Source of the DNA: JBHIYN01 sp041984235 | Lineage (GTDB): Bacteria; Pseudomonadota; Gammaproteobacteria; Ga0077536 | DNA: 64,000 bases | Direction of reading: 5' to 3' | Assembly (NCBI GenBank): GCA_041984235.1 | Contig: JBHIYN010000012.1 | Location: 1 to 64,000 of the forward strand | Shown: positions 42,209 through 50,011 of the stretch, one piece after another | How positions within the stretch are numbered: the first letter of the stretch is position 1 | Layout: every line of letters begins with the position of its first letter | Made by a program: the position numbers and the translations under genes | The notes under the pieces: model-generated | Told to the model about the DNA's origin: nothing | What the model saw: only the letters and a program-made list of their open reading frames with translations | Database searches by the model: none

Positions 42209-42260
42209 GCGGCTTGACCACCCCGCGGCGCGCCTGAACCCGGGCGCGCCCGCGGCGTCA

Positions 42261-42266
42261 TACAAT
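42261..42266 (+). promoter_or_regulatory. -10 element of the radical SAM operon
   Basis: TACAAT, five of six consensus bases, 51 nt upstream of the radical SAM ATG at 42317. A TTGACC at 42214 is too far to serve as its -35. Confidence 0.35.
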
Positions 42267-42316
42267 CGGGTGCGGGCCGCGGCGCGTGCCCGTTCCCTTT
42301 GCACCAGGAGCCCGGC

Positions 42317-43282
42317 ATGCAGGCTGCCCCGTCCCCAACCGAAGTCACCCCGTTGCCGCGCTTCCCCGCCCTGCGCCGCGGCGTGCTGCAGACCCTGCAG
42401 GTCAACCTCGGCTATCGCTGCAACCAGGCCTGCAGCCACTGTCACGTCGATGCCGGGCCCAACCGCAGCGAGGCGATGAGCGAGGCGACGCTGGAAGCGG
42501 TGTTCCGTTTCATCGAGCGTCATGCCGTGGCGGTGCTCGACCTGACCGGCGGCGCGCCGGAGCTGAACGCGAACTTCCGCGCCGCGGTCCGGCGCGCCCG
42601 TGCGCTCGGCGTCGAAGTCATCGATCGCTGCAACCTGACCATCCTGCTCGAGCCGGGACAGGAAGACCTCGCCGCCTTTCTCGCCGAGCAGGGCGTACAC
42701 GTGATCGCCTCGTTGCCGTGCTACTCGCAGGCCAACGTCGATGCCCAGCGCGGACGCGGCGTTTTCGAGCGCAGCATTGCCGGGGTGCGCCGGCTCAACG
42801 CGCTCGGCTACGGCACCCCTGGTAGCGGCCTGGAGCTCGATTTCGTCTACAACCCGCAGGGTCCGCACCTGCCACCGGACGCCGCGGGCCTGGAGGCCGA
42901 TTACCGGCGCGAGCTCGGCGCGCAGGGCCTGCGTTTCAATCGCCTGCTGACGATCACCAACATGCCGATACGCCGTTTCCGCCACGCCCTGGAACGCGAT
43001 GGCATGCTGGATGACTACATGACGACCCTGCTCGAAGCCTACCAGCCGGCCAACCTCGACCACGTGATGTGCCGCAGCCTGCTCAGCGTCGACTGGCGCG
43101 GCTTCGTCTACGACTGCGATTTCAACCAGATGCTCGGCCTGCCGGCCGGTGGTGGCCGCCCGCAGCGCCTGGCGGAGCTGTCGGACGGCCTCATCGAGGG
43201 CCGGCCGATCGCCACCGGCGAGCACTGCTACGGCTGCACCGCCGGGCGCGGCAGCAGCTGCGGCGGCGCCCTGACCGGCTGA
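42317..43282 (+). CDS. arsS: ArsS-type radical SAM protein
   Basis: The product has 321 residues. The radical SAM cluster motif CNQACSHC (C35, C39, C42) is followed by a TIM-barrel core with DLTGGAPELN. The C-terminal CYGCTAGRGSSC (C304, C307, C315) is the hallmark of the arsenosugar biosynthesis radical SAM family, some members of which are selenoproteins. Here every position is an ordinary Cys codon. The family adds a deoxyadenosyl group to methylated arsenic. AGGAG precedes the ATG at 42317. It is followed by two glycosyltransferase-like genes. Confidence 0.88.
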   Translation: MQAAPSPTEVTPLPRFPALRRGVLQTLQVNLGYRCNQACSHCHVDAGPNRSEAMSEATLEAVFRFIERHAVAVLDLTGGAPELNANFRAAVRRARALGVEVIDRCNLTILLEPGQEDLAAFLAEQGVHVIASLPCYSQANVDAQRGRGVFERSIAGVRRLNALGYGTPGSGLELDFVYNPQGPHLPPDAAGLEADYRRELGAQGLRFNRLLTITNMPIRRFRHALERDGMLDDYMTTLLEAYQPANLDHVMCRSLLSVDWRGFVYDCDFNQMLGLPAGGGRPQRLAELSDGLIEGRPIATGEHCYGCTAGRGSSCGGALTG

Positions 43283-43296
43283 CGCGGAGGCCTGCC

Positions 43297-43977
43297 GTGC
43301 CGGCGGTGTCGGTCATCGTGCCGGTGCTGAACGAGGCCGCGGCCCTGCCGGCCCTGCTCGAGACCCTGGCGGCGGCCCTGGCTCCCGGTGACGAGATCAT
43401 CGTCGCCGACGGTGGCAGCGACGATGCCAGCGCGGCCCTCGCCGGCCAGCGCGGGGTGCGCGTGATCGAGGCGGCGCGCGGCCGGGCACGCCAGATGAAT
43501 GCCGGCGCCGCGGCGGCGGGCGGCGAGGTGCTGTGGTTCGTGCACGCCGACAGCCGCGTCGACCCGAGCGCGCGCGCGGCGCTCGGTGCGGCGCTGGACG
43601 GCGGCGCCGCGTGGGGTCGCTTCGACGTACGCCTGGACGACCCGGCATGGCCGTTCCGTCTCATCGAGGGCCTCATGAACCGGCGCTCGCGCCTGACCGG
43701 GATTGCGACCGGCGACCAGGCCCTGTTCGTGCGGCGCGCGCTGTTCGCGGAGCTCGGCGGGTTCCCCGACATCGCGTTGATGGAGGACATCGAGCTCAGC
43801 GCGCGCCTGCGGCGAGCGGCACGCCCGGCCTGCCTGCGCACGCCTGTCGTCACCTCGGCGCGGCGCTGGCGCCGCCACGGTATCGTGCGCACCGTGCTGC
43901 TCATGTGGGGGCTGCGCCTGGCCTGGTTCTGCGGCGTGCCCGCCGACCGCCTGGCACGTCTGTATGCCGACGCCTGA
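43297..43977 (+). CDS. TIGR04283-type glycosyltransferase
   Basis: This GT2-fold enzyme has 226 residues. SVIVPVLNEAAALPALL is at the N-terminus, DGGSDD is the nucleotide-sugar site, and HADSR is the metal DxD-like motif. FPDIALMEDIELSARLRR follows later. This small family regularly sits beside arsS and a TIGR04282 protein. The start is GTG with GGAGG 6 nt upstream; the in-frame upstream extension lies within the radical SAM gene. It begins 14 nt after the radical SAM stop and overlaps the next gene by 14 nt. Confidence 0.85.
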   Translation: MPAVSVIVPVLNEAAALPALLETLAAALAPGDEIIVADGGSDDASAALAGQRGVRVIEAARGRARQMNAGAAAAGGEVLWFVHADSRVDPSARAALGAALDGGAAWGRFDVRLDDPAWPFRLIEGLMNRRSRLTGIATGDQALFVRRALFAELGGFPDIALMEDIELSARLRRAARPACLRTPVVTSARRWRRHGIVRTVLLMWGLRLAWFCGVPADRLARLYADA

Positions 43978-44620
43978 GCGCCCGGTCACGCTGATCGTGT
44001 TCGCGCGCCGTCCGCGCGCGGGGCGGGTCAAGCGCCGGCTGGCACGCGCCGTCGGTGCGCGCCGTGCCGCGGCGCTTTACGCACAGACCCTGGCCGCGAC
44101 CCTGGCCGCGGCCGCCCGGGTGCGCGGCGTACGCCGCGTTCTCATGCCCGCCACGCGGCGCGACCTGGCCTGGTTCCGGCGCCGCTACGCCGCTCGCGGC
44201 TGGCGGCTACGCGCACAGGCCGGCGGCGATCTCGGCACGCGCATGCAGCACGCGCTGGAGGCGGAGATGACGCACGGGCGCGCCGCACTGCTGCTGGGCT
44301 CGGACCTGCTCGACGTGACCAGCGCCGACCTCGCCGCGGCCCGCGACGCACTGGCTGCCGGCGCGCCGGCGGTGCTCGGTCCCGCGGCCGATGGCGGCTA
44401 CTGGCTGATCGGGCTGACGCGCCGTTGCCCGCGCGCCTTTCTCGGCATGCCGTGGGGCACGGGCACGGTTCTCGAGCGGACCCTGGCGACGCTGCGTGAG
44501 GCCGGCCTGGAGCCGGCCCTGCTGCCGCTGCGCCACGATCTCGACCACGCCCGCGACCTGCCCGGCCGCGGCTGGCATCAGCGCAGGCGGACCTGCTCGC
44601 GGTCGAGACGGGCGACGTAA
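43964..44620 (+). CDS. TIGR04282/DUF2064 glycosyltransferase-like protein
   Basis: The product has 218 residues. The N-terminal LIVFARRPRAGRVKRRLA is the nucleotide-binding start of the CofC/MobA-like fold. LLGSDLLDVTSADL and GPAADGGYWLIGL are conserved family blocks. It is usually linked with ArsS and TIGR04283 genes and is thought to act in sugar transfer to organoarsenicals, but biochemical proof is limited. Its last 43 nt overlap, antisense, the end of the PilZ gene at 44578. Confidence 0.85.
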   Translation: MPTPERPVTLIVFARRPRAGRVKRRLARAVGARRAAALYAQTLAATLAAAARVRGVRRVLMPATRRDLAWFRRRYAARGWRLRAQAGGDLGTRMQHALEAEMTHGRAALLLGSDLLDVTSADLAAARDALAAGAPAVLGPAADGGYWLIGLTRRCPRAFLGMPWGTGTVLERTLATLREAGLEPALLPLRHDLDHARDLPGRGWHQRRRTCSRSRRAT

Positions 44621-45330
44621 CGTTCGATGATGCGCTCGGTACGTGCGTCGATGTCGACGAAGCACGCACCGATGCGCGGCGCGCTGCGCCCGCGGCGCGG
44701 GAAGATGTGGCAGATCTCGATCACCGCCTCGATGGTGTCCTCGTCGCCGAAGGCGATCTCGCAGCGGCCCTGCTCGCCCTGGGCGGCGTCCACGCTGTCG
44801 ATGTCGCCGCGGGTCAGGCGCGCGCAGAAGCCGCTCGGCGACAGGTCGCGCACCTCGCCGCCCCAGCGCAGCCCCTGCCCGCCTTCGAAGCGCACCTCGA
44901 TACCGCGATCCAGCGGCACCGTCACGCGGTATTCGCGGCGACGCTGCGGATAGTCGATGACCTCGGGATAGGGGACCTTGTAATACGGCGCCCTGCCGTC
45001 GCCGCCGCGCCCGGTGATGCGCGCCTGGAAGCGCACCTCCAGGCCTTCGACCCGGGTCTTGACGTTGATTGCCTGCTCGTCGTCGACCAGCAGGTTGCCG
45101 TCGTCCGGGCTGAGCGCGTCCAGCACCATGTAGCCCTGTTGTGGCACGAGCTCGATGATGGCGCTCTGGAAAGCTTCCGCGCCGTGCTCGAAGCGCACGT
45201 CGAGCAGACAGTGGCGGGTGAAGATGCGGTTGAGCATCTGGTGGCGCTGATCGTCGCGGTCGACGGCATCAGCGGTCTCGGCCTCGATCGTACGCGGAGC
45301 GCGTGCGACGGGTCGGAAGGCCGTGTCCAT
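44578..45330 (-). CDS. ycgR: YcgR-type flagellar brake protein (PilZ)
   Basis: The product has 250 residues. An N-terminal YcgR domain covers about 30-120. A C-terminal PilZ domain has the c-di-GMP motifs RREYR (131-135) and DLSPSG (162-167). It should bind c-di-GMP and slow flagellar rotation at the motor. It is the last gene of the minus-strand flgA-flgM-flgN-ycgR run, 24 nt after flgN. It links the c-di-GMP enzymes of this window to motility. Confidence 0.9.
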   Translation of the reverse strand: MDTAFRPVARAPRTIEAETADAVDRDDQRHQMLNRIFTRHCLLDVRFEHGAEAFQSAIIELVPQQGYMVLDALSPDDGNLLVDDEQAINVKTRVEGLEVRFQARITGRGGDGRAPYYKVPYPEVIDYPQRRREYRVTVPLDRGIEVRFEGGQGLRWGGEVRDLSPSGFCARLTRGDIDSVDAAQGEQGRCEIAFGDEDTIEAVIEICHIFPRRGRSAPRIGACFVDIDARTERIIERYVARLDREQVRLR

Positions 45331-45354
45331 GGGGAGGCGGGCGCGACGGCCGCT

Positions 45355-45762
45355 TCAGGCGGTGCCGACCGGGCGCGCTCGGTCGCGGCGGGCCAGGCGG
45401 CCGGCGGCGTCGTAGGTGGGTTCGGCGCGGCGCGGGCCGTGCAGGGTGTCGAGCAGCTCGGAGACCAGGCCGCGGTTGAGCGCGATGGCGCCGCCGTTGA
45501 CGCGGTTGGCCTCGGCGCATTGCGCGGCCAGGGCGGCAAGCTCCGGCCAGGTCTGCGCCAGTTCGCGGCCGCTGCGGCAAAACTTGCCGGTGCTGGCCTC
45601 GAGCGCGGAGACCAGCTCGGACTTGCGCGCGATGGCCGCGTTGAGGCGTTCCAGGTCACGTTCGCGCAGCGCTTCGAACTCGTCGCGCAGCGCGCTGGCG
45701 AATTCCGCGAGCAACTGCTCGAGGTGCTGCGCCTCGTCGGCGCCGGCCGCGGTGGCAGTCAT
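45355..45762 (-). CDS. flgN: Flagellar chaperone FlgN
   Basis: FlgN has 135 residues and is helical throughout. It is the export chaperone of the hook-filament junction proteins FlgK and FlgL. The LRERDLERLNAAIARKSELVSALE segment and the C-terminal LLDTLHG fit the family. It lies 11 nt after flgM in the same operon. The C-terminal tail is Arg-rich. Confidence 0.87.
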   Translation of the reverse strand: MTATAAGADEAQHLEQLLAEFASALRDEFEALRERDLERLNAAIARKSELVSALEASTGKFCRSGRELAQTWPELAALAAQCAEANRVNGGAIALNRGLVSELLDTLHGPRRAEPTYDAAGRLARRDRARPVGTA

Positions 45763-45773
45763 CGGCGCGCTGA

Positions 45774-46085
45774 TCAGCCGCGCTTGCCGGCGACCAGGGC
45801 CTCGAAGGAGGCCAGCTTGTCCGCGATCTGGCGCTCGTCCATGCGGTAGTCGCCGCTGGCCAGCGCGTCGCGAAACTCGGTCACGCGCGCCTGGTCGACG
45901 ACCGGCAGATCCTTGACCGAGTCGGTCAGTTTCTGCAGCCGGGCGGCCAGATCGGTGAGGGTGACCACCTCGGTCGCACCGGCCGGCTTGCTCGCCGCGC
46001 TGGGCGCGGCTGCGTTGCTCTGGCGCGGGCCGCCGTCGACCTTGTGGGTCGTGTGGGGTCCGGTTCCCTTGATTTCTGAGACCAT
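45774..46085 (-). CDS. flgM: Anti-sigma28 factor FlgM
   Basis: FlgM has 103 residues and holds FliA (sigma28) inactive until hook completion allows its export. The disordered N-terminal half is followed by the FliA-binding helices LTDLAARLQKLTDSVKDLPVVDQARVTEFRDAL and YRMDERQIADKLASFE. The start ATG at 46085 has GAGAA upstream; a longer frame carries no FlgM features. A sigma28-type promoter lies 30 nt upstream. Confidence 0.93.
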   Translation of the reverse strand: MVSEIKGTGPHTTHKVDGGPRQSNAAAPSAASKPAGATEVVTLTDLAARLQKLTDSVKDLPVVDQARVTEFRDALASGDYRMDERQIADKLASFEALVAGKRG

Positions 46086-46114
46086 TGTGAGCGTTCTCGT
46101 TTGGTATGGGGCAA

Positions 46115-46141
46115 TTAACGGATTATTCGGCGCGAACTTTA
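46115..46141 (-). promoter_or_regulatory. Sigma28 promoter of flgMN
   Basis: On the minus strand TAAAGTTC (46141-46134), an 11-bp spacer, then TCCGTTAA (46122-46115). The consensus is TAAAGTTT-N11-GCCGATAA, so the match is 7/8 and 6/8 with correct spacing. FliA control of flgM is well known. Confidence 0.65.
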
Positions 46142-46216
46142 ACCGGGCGGGAGATTCTGCGATTGCGGTCGCAAAAAACCGCGCGGCCGCGTCCACGCGC
46201 ACCTGTCATGACGGTT

Positions 46217-46921
46217 CTACAGCATTGCTCCACCGCGGACAATGACCTGTCCGCTGGTGTCGACGACGCCTTCGATGACGCGTTCGGAGCGCAGGTTGAG
46301 CACGCTGATGCGCTCGCCCGCCGCGCCGTCCTCCAGCGCCTCGCCCTTGACCTGCACGCGAATCCCGCGCGCGCCGCTGCTGAGTACGACGTGGTCGCCG
46401 CGCCGCACGAGCTGCGGGCGCCTGAGCTGGGCGCGGGTGACGATCTGACCGGGGCCGATCGGCCGGGTCACGAGCAGGCCGCCGACTTCCCCCGCATCGG
46501 TGAGGTAATCGGCGTGGCGCGGGTCGATGCGGCGCCGCTCCAGGGCTACGTCCTCCGCGCCCAGCGCGTCGCCGCGCGCCAGCGCGCGCCGCGTGACCAG
46601 GACCTCGGCGTAGCGGGCGACGGTGACCGGGACGTACAGCGCCCACGGTTTGGCGCCCTCGCAGCGTACCTCGATCGAGACCGGTCCGCTGTGACGGCGC
46701 TGGTGGGCGTGGCGGGTGCTCAGTGGCTCGCCACAGCGCGGCAGGCGCAGGCGCGGGTCGAGCCGCCCGATCGAGAATTCGACGTCGTCGTCCTGCCCGT
46801 GGCTGGCCGCGACGTAAGCCTCGACCGCGCGCTCGATGTCGCGCAGCGACTGCACGGGCTCGGCCGCGGTGGCCGCGAGCGGCGCGCAGACCAGGAGCAG
46901 GAGGAGGCGGGGCATGTGCAT
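46217..46921 (-). CDS. flgA: Flagellar P-ring assembly chaperone FlgA
   Basis: The protein has 234 residues with a signal peptide (about 1-20, ending ATAA). It helps FlgI assemble the P ring in the periplasm. A SAF-type domain with VTRPIGPGQIVTRAQLRRPQ and the C-terminal VKGEALEDGAAGERISVLN block identify it. The start ATG at 46921 (or 46915) gives a normal signal peptide. It is divergent from flgB, with a sigma54 promoter 49 nt upstream. Confidence 0.9.
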   Translation of the reverse strand: MHMPRLLLLLVCAPLAATAAEPVQSLRDIERAVEAYVAASHGQDDDVEFSIGRLDPRLRLPRCGEPLSTRHAHQRRHSGPVSIEVRCEGAKPWALYVPVTVARYAEVLVTRRALARGDALGAEDVALERRRIDPRHADYLTDAGEVGGLLVTRPIGPGQIVTRAQLRRPQLVRRGDHVVLSSGARGIRVQVKGEALEDGAAGERISVLNLRSERVIEGVVDTSGQVIVRGGAML

Positions 46922-46969
46922 GGTGGGGTGACGGATTCCTGACGCTTGGATGAGTGACGGCGAACCTGC

Positions 46970-46985
46970 TGCAAATAACGTGCCG
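46970..46985 (-). promoter_or_regulatory. Sigma54 promoter of flgA
   Basis: Minus-strand CGGCACGTTATTTGCA matches TGGCACG-N4-TTGCA with one mismatch, at the first base. The -24 GG and -12 GC are intact. Confidence 0.8.
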
Positions 46986-47160
46986 AAAGCCTGTGGGCAC
47001 GCCCGCGGGGGCCTCGGCCGGAGGCGACCAGGGTAGCGGCCAGGACCGCCTTGCCACCAGCGGACCGCTTTGCCGCCGGCTGCGGCAGCGATTGCCGCCG
47101 CGGCCCGGTGCGGTGACGCAGTCTTCTCGTAACTTGTTGATTTTCTGTCCCGGAACAATC

Positions 47161-47176
47161 TGGCACGGGATTCGCA
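47161..47176 (+). promoter_or_regulatory. Sigma54 promoter of the flgB operon
   Basis: TGGCACGGGATTCGCA matches TGGCACG-N4-TTGCA with one mismatch. It lies 38 nt before the flgB ATG and is divergent from the flgA promoter. Confidence 0.85.
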
Positions 47177-47214
47177 ATGTGAGCCCGACAACGATTTTCC
47201 TGGAGCCGCCAGAC

Positions 47215-47604
47215 ATGCCCTCACTCAACGACGCCCTCGGCATACATCCGCAAGCAGTTTCCCTGCGTGCGCGCCGGGCGGAAGTGCTAGCGGCCAACCT
47301 GGCCAACGCCGACACCCCCGGCTACCAGGCCCGTGACCTCGACTTCAAGACGCTGTTCGCCCGCGAGGGCGGGCCGGGCACGCTGACCACGACGCGTGCC
47401 GGCCACATCGGCAGCGGCGCGAATGGTCGCGGCGACGTCGCCCTCAGCTACCGCAAGCCGCTGCATGCGTCGGTCGACCAGAACACCGTCGACACCCAGG
47501 CCGAGCGCGCCGCCTTCCTTGATAACGCGCTGCGTTACCAGGCCTCCATCACGTTTCTCAACGGCCGCATCTCCGGGATGATCTCGGCGCTGCGGGGAGA
47601 ATGA
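47215..47604 (+). CDS. flgB: Flagellar basal-body rod protein FlgB
   Basis: FlgB has 129 residues and is the proximal rod subunit in the periplasm. The N-terminal RRAEVLAANLANADTPGYQARDLDF is the rod/hook motif. The C-terminal helix pairs with the N-terminal one in the rod. The ATG at 47215 has GGAG about 10 nt upstream; the frame before it crosses the promoter. It is the first gene of the plus-strand flgB-flgL run. Confidence 0.96.
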   Translation: MPSLNDALGIHPQAVSLRARRAEVLAANLANADTPGYQARDLDFKTLFAREGGPGTLTTTRAGHIGSGANGRGDVALSYRKPLHASVDQNTVDTQAERAAFLDNALRYQASITFLNGRISGMISALRGE

Positions 47605-47606
47605 GC

Positions 47607-48026
47607 ATGTCCCTGTTCAACGTCTTCGAAATCGCCGGCAGCGCACTGAACGCGCAGATGGTGCGCATGAACGCCACCGCCAGCAACATGGCCAATGCCG
47701 ACAGCGCCTCCAGCTCCAGCGGCGCCACCTACCGCGCGCGCCAGCCGGTGTTCGCCCCGCTGCTCGCCAACGAGCTCGACCCTGCCAGCGACGCGGTCGC
47801 CGGCGTCGACGTGCTCGGCGTGGTCGAGAGCCAGGCCCCGCTGCGCCGGGAATACCAGCCGCATCATCCGCTGGCCGATGGCGAGGGCTATGTCTTCATG
47901 CCCAACGTCAACATGGTCGAGGAGATGGCCAACATGATCTCGGCCTCGCGCGCTTACGAGAGCAACATCGAAATCATGGATGCCTCCAAGCGCATGCTGC
48001 AACGCACCCTGAGCCTCGGCCAGTAA
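47607..48026 (+). CDS. flgC: Flagellar basal-body rod protein FlgC
   Basis: FlgC has 139 residues from ATG 47607. This start lies 7 nt after GGGGAG; the ATG at 47601 is only 1 nt from that SD. The rod motif NATASNMANADSASSSSG is near the N-terminus. The C-terminal NVNMVEEMANMISASRAYESN block is diagnostic. It lies 2 nt downstream of flgB. Confidence 0.96.
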   Translation: MSLFNVFEIAGSALNAQMVRMNATASNMANADSASSSSGATYRARQPVFAPLLANELDPASDAVAGVDVLGVVESQAPLRREYQPHHPLADGEGYVFMPNVNMVEEMANMISASRAYESNIEIMDASKRMLQRTLSLGQ

Positions 48027-48058
48027 TCGCCAGCCAGTAATCGTAAGAGATAACCGCC

Positions 48059-48736
48059 ATGGACAAACCTTCAGCCATCCTTCCCGGCGCACTCGAACAG
48101 CTGCGCGTCAAGGAACAGAAGCCCGCCGCCGGCTCCAATGAGCTGGGCCAGGAAGCCTTCTTCGATCTCATGGTCACCCAGCTGCAGAACCAGGATCCGA
48201 TGAACCCGATGGAGTCCGGCGACTTCCTCGGCCAGATCGCCCAGTTCAGCACCGTCAACGGCATCAGTGAGCTGCAGGAGTCGTTCGCCACCCTGGCCTC
48301 CTCGCTGCAGTCCAGCCAGGCCCTGCAGGCTTCGACCATGGTCGGGCGCACCGTGGTGCTGGCCTCGGACAGCTTCGGCCTCGGTGCCACCGGCGGCGCG
48401 CGCGTTGCCGCCAGCCTGCCGCAGACGGCACAGAACGTGCGCGTGACGATTTCCGACTCGCTCGGCCAGGTGGTGCGCCAGTCGACCCTCGGCCAGCAGG
48501 CCGCCGGTCCGCTGGCCTTCGAATGGGACGGCCTCGACGACAACGGCGGCCGCGCTCCCGCGGGCCGCTACGCGGTGCGTTTCGATGCCCTCATCAACGG
48601 CTCCGAGCAGGCCCTTTCGCCAACCGTGACCGCGCGCGTGGACAGCGTCAGCCTGTCACGCGACGGCCAGGCACCGACCCTCAACGTGGATGGATTCGGC
48701 AGCGTCGCCATGAGCGACGTGCTCGAAATCCTCTGA
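48059..48736 (+). CDS. flgD: Flagellar hook assembly protein FlgD
   Basis: FlgD has 225 residues and forms the scaffold cap for hook polymerisation. The N-terminal region has FFDLMVTQLQNQDPMNPMES, the FlgD signature. The C-terminal part has the FLIG-like/Ig-like domain with GRAPAGRYAV. It is leaderless with respect to a signal peptide, as expected for type III export. An AAGAGA SD precedes the ATG. Confidence 0.95.
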   Translation: MDKPSAILPGALEQLRVKEQKPAAGSNELGQEAFFDLMVTQLQNQDPMNPMESGDFLGQIAQFSTVNGISELQESFATLASSLQSSQALQASTMVGRTVVLASDSFGLGATGGARVAASLPQTAQNVRVTISDSLGQVVRQSTLGQQAAGPLAFEWDGLDDNGGRAPAGRYAVRFDALINGSEQALSPTVTARVDSVSLSRDGQAPTLNVDGFGSVAMSDVLEIL

Positions 48737-48765
48737 CCCCGAACACTTTTTCAAGGAGAGCACGC

Positions 48766-49980
48766 ATGCCCTTCAAAGCAGCCATCAGCGGACTCAAGGC
48801 CGCACAGACCGATCTCAACGTCATCGGCAACAACGTCGCCAACGCCGCGACCACCGGCTTCAAGCGCTCGCGCGCCGAGTTCCAGGACGTGTTCGCGGTG
48901 TCCAGCACCGGCGCTTCGGCCAATGCCACCGGGCGCGGCGTCGATACCGCGCGGGTCGCCCAACTGTTCGAGCAGGGCAACATCTCCTTTACCGATAACG
49001 CGCTCGACCTTGCCATCAGCGGCGAGGGCTTCTTCATCACCGACAACAACGGTGAGCGCGTCTACACCCGCGACGGTGCCTTCGGTCTCGACCGCGACGG
49101 CTACATCGTCAACTCCAACAACCACCGCCTGATGGCCTTCAGCGCCGACGCCACCGGTACCATCAACGGTGCGCTCGGACCGCTGCAGCTCTCGCAGGCC
49201 AACAACCCGCCGCGCGCGAGCACCGCGGTCGGTCTCGGCGCCAACTTCGATGCTGACGATACGCCGCCCCCGGTGGCCATCTTCAGCCCCATCGACTCCA
49301 ACACCTACAACGAGACCAGCGCGCTCAACGTGTTCGATTCGCAGGGCGGCTCGCACCTGATGCAGATGTATTTCGTGCGCGACGCCGCGGTCAACACCTG
49401 GCAGATGCACACCTACGTCGACGGCAACGCGATCTCGGGTCCGGATGCGCTGGTGTTCGACGGCGCCGGCCAGCTGACCAGCCCGGCCAGCGGCCAGATC
49501 ACCCTGCCGGCGTTCACGCCGACCGCGGGCGTCAACCCGATGAACGTCACGCTCACGCTGACCGATTCGACCATGTTCGGCGCGCCCTTCGGCGTCAATT
49601 CGCTGACCCAGGACGGCTACACCACCGGGCGCCTGGCCGGTATCGACATCGACGGCGAGGGCGTCATCCTGGCGCGCTTCACCAACGGCCAGTCGGCGGT
49701 TCAGGGCCAGGTCGGCCTGGCCAACTTCGTCAATCCCGGCGGCCTGCGTCCGCTCGGCGGCAACGGCTGGACCGAGACCTTCGCCGCCGGCGAGGTGCTC
49801 GAGGGCCGCCCCGGCACCTCCAGCCTCGGCCTCATCCAGGGTGGTGCGCTGGAGGACTCCAACGTCGATCTCTCCGGCGAGCTGGTCGCGCTGATCATCG
49901 CGCAGCGCAACTTCCAGGCCAACACCGAGGTCATCTCGACCGCGGACGCCGTCACCCAGTCCGTGATCAACATACGTTAA
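48766..49980 (+). CDS. flgE: Flagellar hook protein FlgE
   Basis: FlgE has 404 residues. The N-terminal D0 segment LNVIGNNVANAATTGFKRSRAEFQD and the C-terminal LVALIIAQRNFQANTEVISTADAV form the coiled hook core. ALEDSNVDLSGELV is the family signature. AGGAGA precedes the ATG at 48766. The middle domain is of moderate size compared with FlgE of other gammaproteobacteria. Confidence 0.96.
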   Translation: MPFKAAISGLKAAQTDLNVIGNNVANAATTGFKRSRAEFQDVFAVSSTGASANATGRGVDTARVAQLFEQGNISFTDNALDLAISGEGFFITDNNGERVYTRDGAFGLDRDGYIVNSNNHRLMAFSADATGTINGALGPLQLSQANNPPRASTAVGLGANFDADDTPPPVAIFSPIDSNTYNETSALNVFDSQGGSHLMQMYFVRDAAVNTWQMHTYVDGNAISGPDALVFDGAGQLTSPASGQITLPAFTPTAGVNPMNVTLTLTDSTMFGAPFGVNSLTQDGYTTGRLAGIDIDGEGVILARFTNGQSAVQGQVGLANFVNPGGLRPLGGNGWTETFAAGEVLEGRPGTSSLGLIQGGALEDSNVDLSGELVALIIAQRNFQANTEVISTADAVTQSVINIR

Positions 49981-50011
49981 GGCACGTTGACCGGATAACC
50001 GGAGCCCGAGC

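Noticed and set aside
42213..42219. TTGACC as the -35 of the radical SAM gene
   Set aside because: It lies more than 40 bp from the TACAAT -10, far outside the allowed spacing.
42299..43282. Selenocysteine codon in the ArsS-type gene
   Set aside because: Some family members carry Sec, but all conserved positions here are ordinary Cys codons and no in-frame TGA is present before the true stop.
46123..46142. GCCGAATAA read as the sigma28 -10 directly after TAAAGTTC
   Set aside because: Spacing would be 2 nt instead of 11. The TCCGTTAA 11 nt downstream fits better and was used instead.
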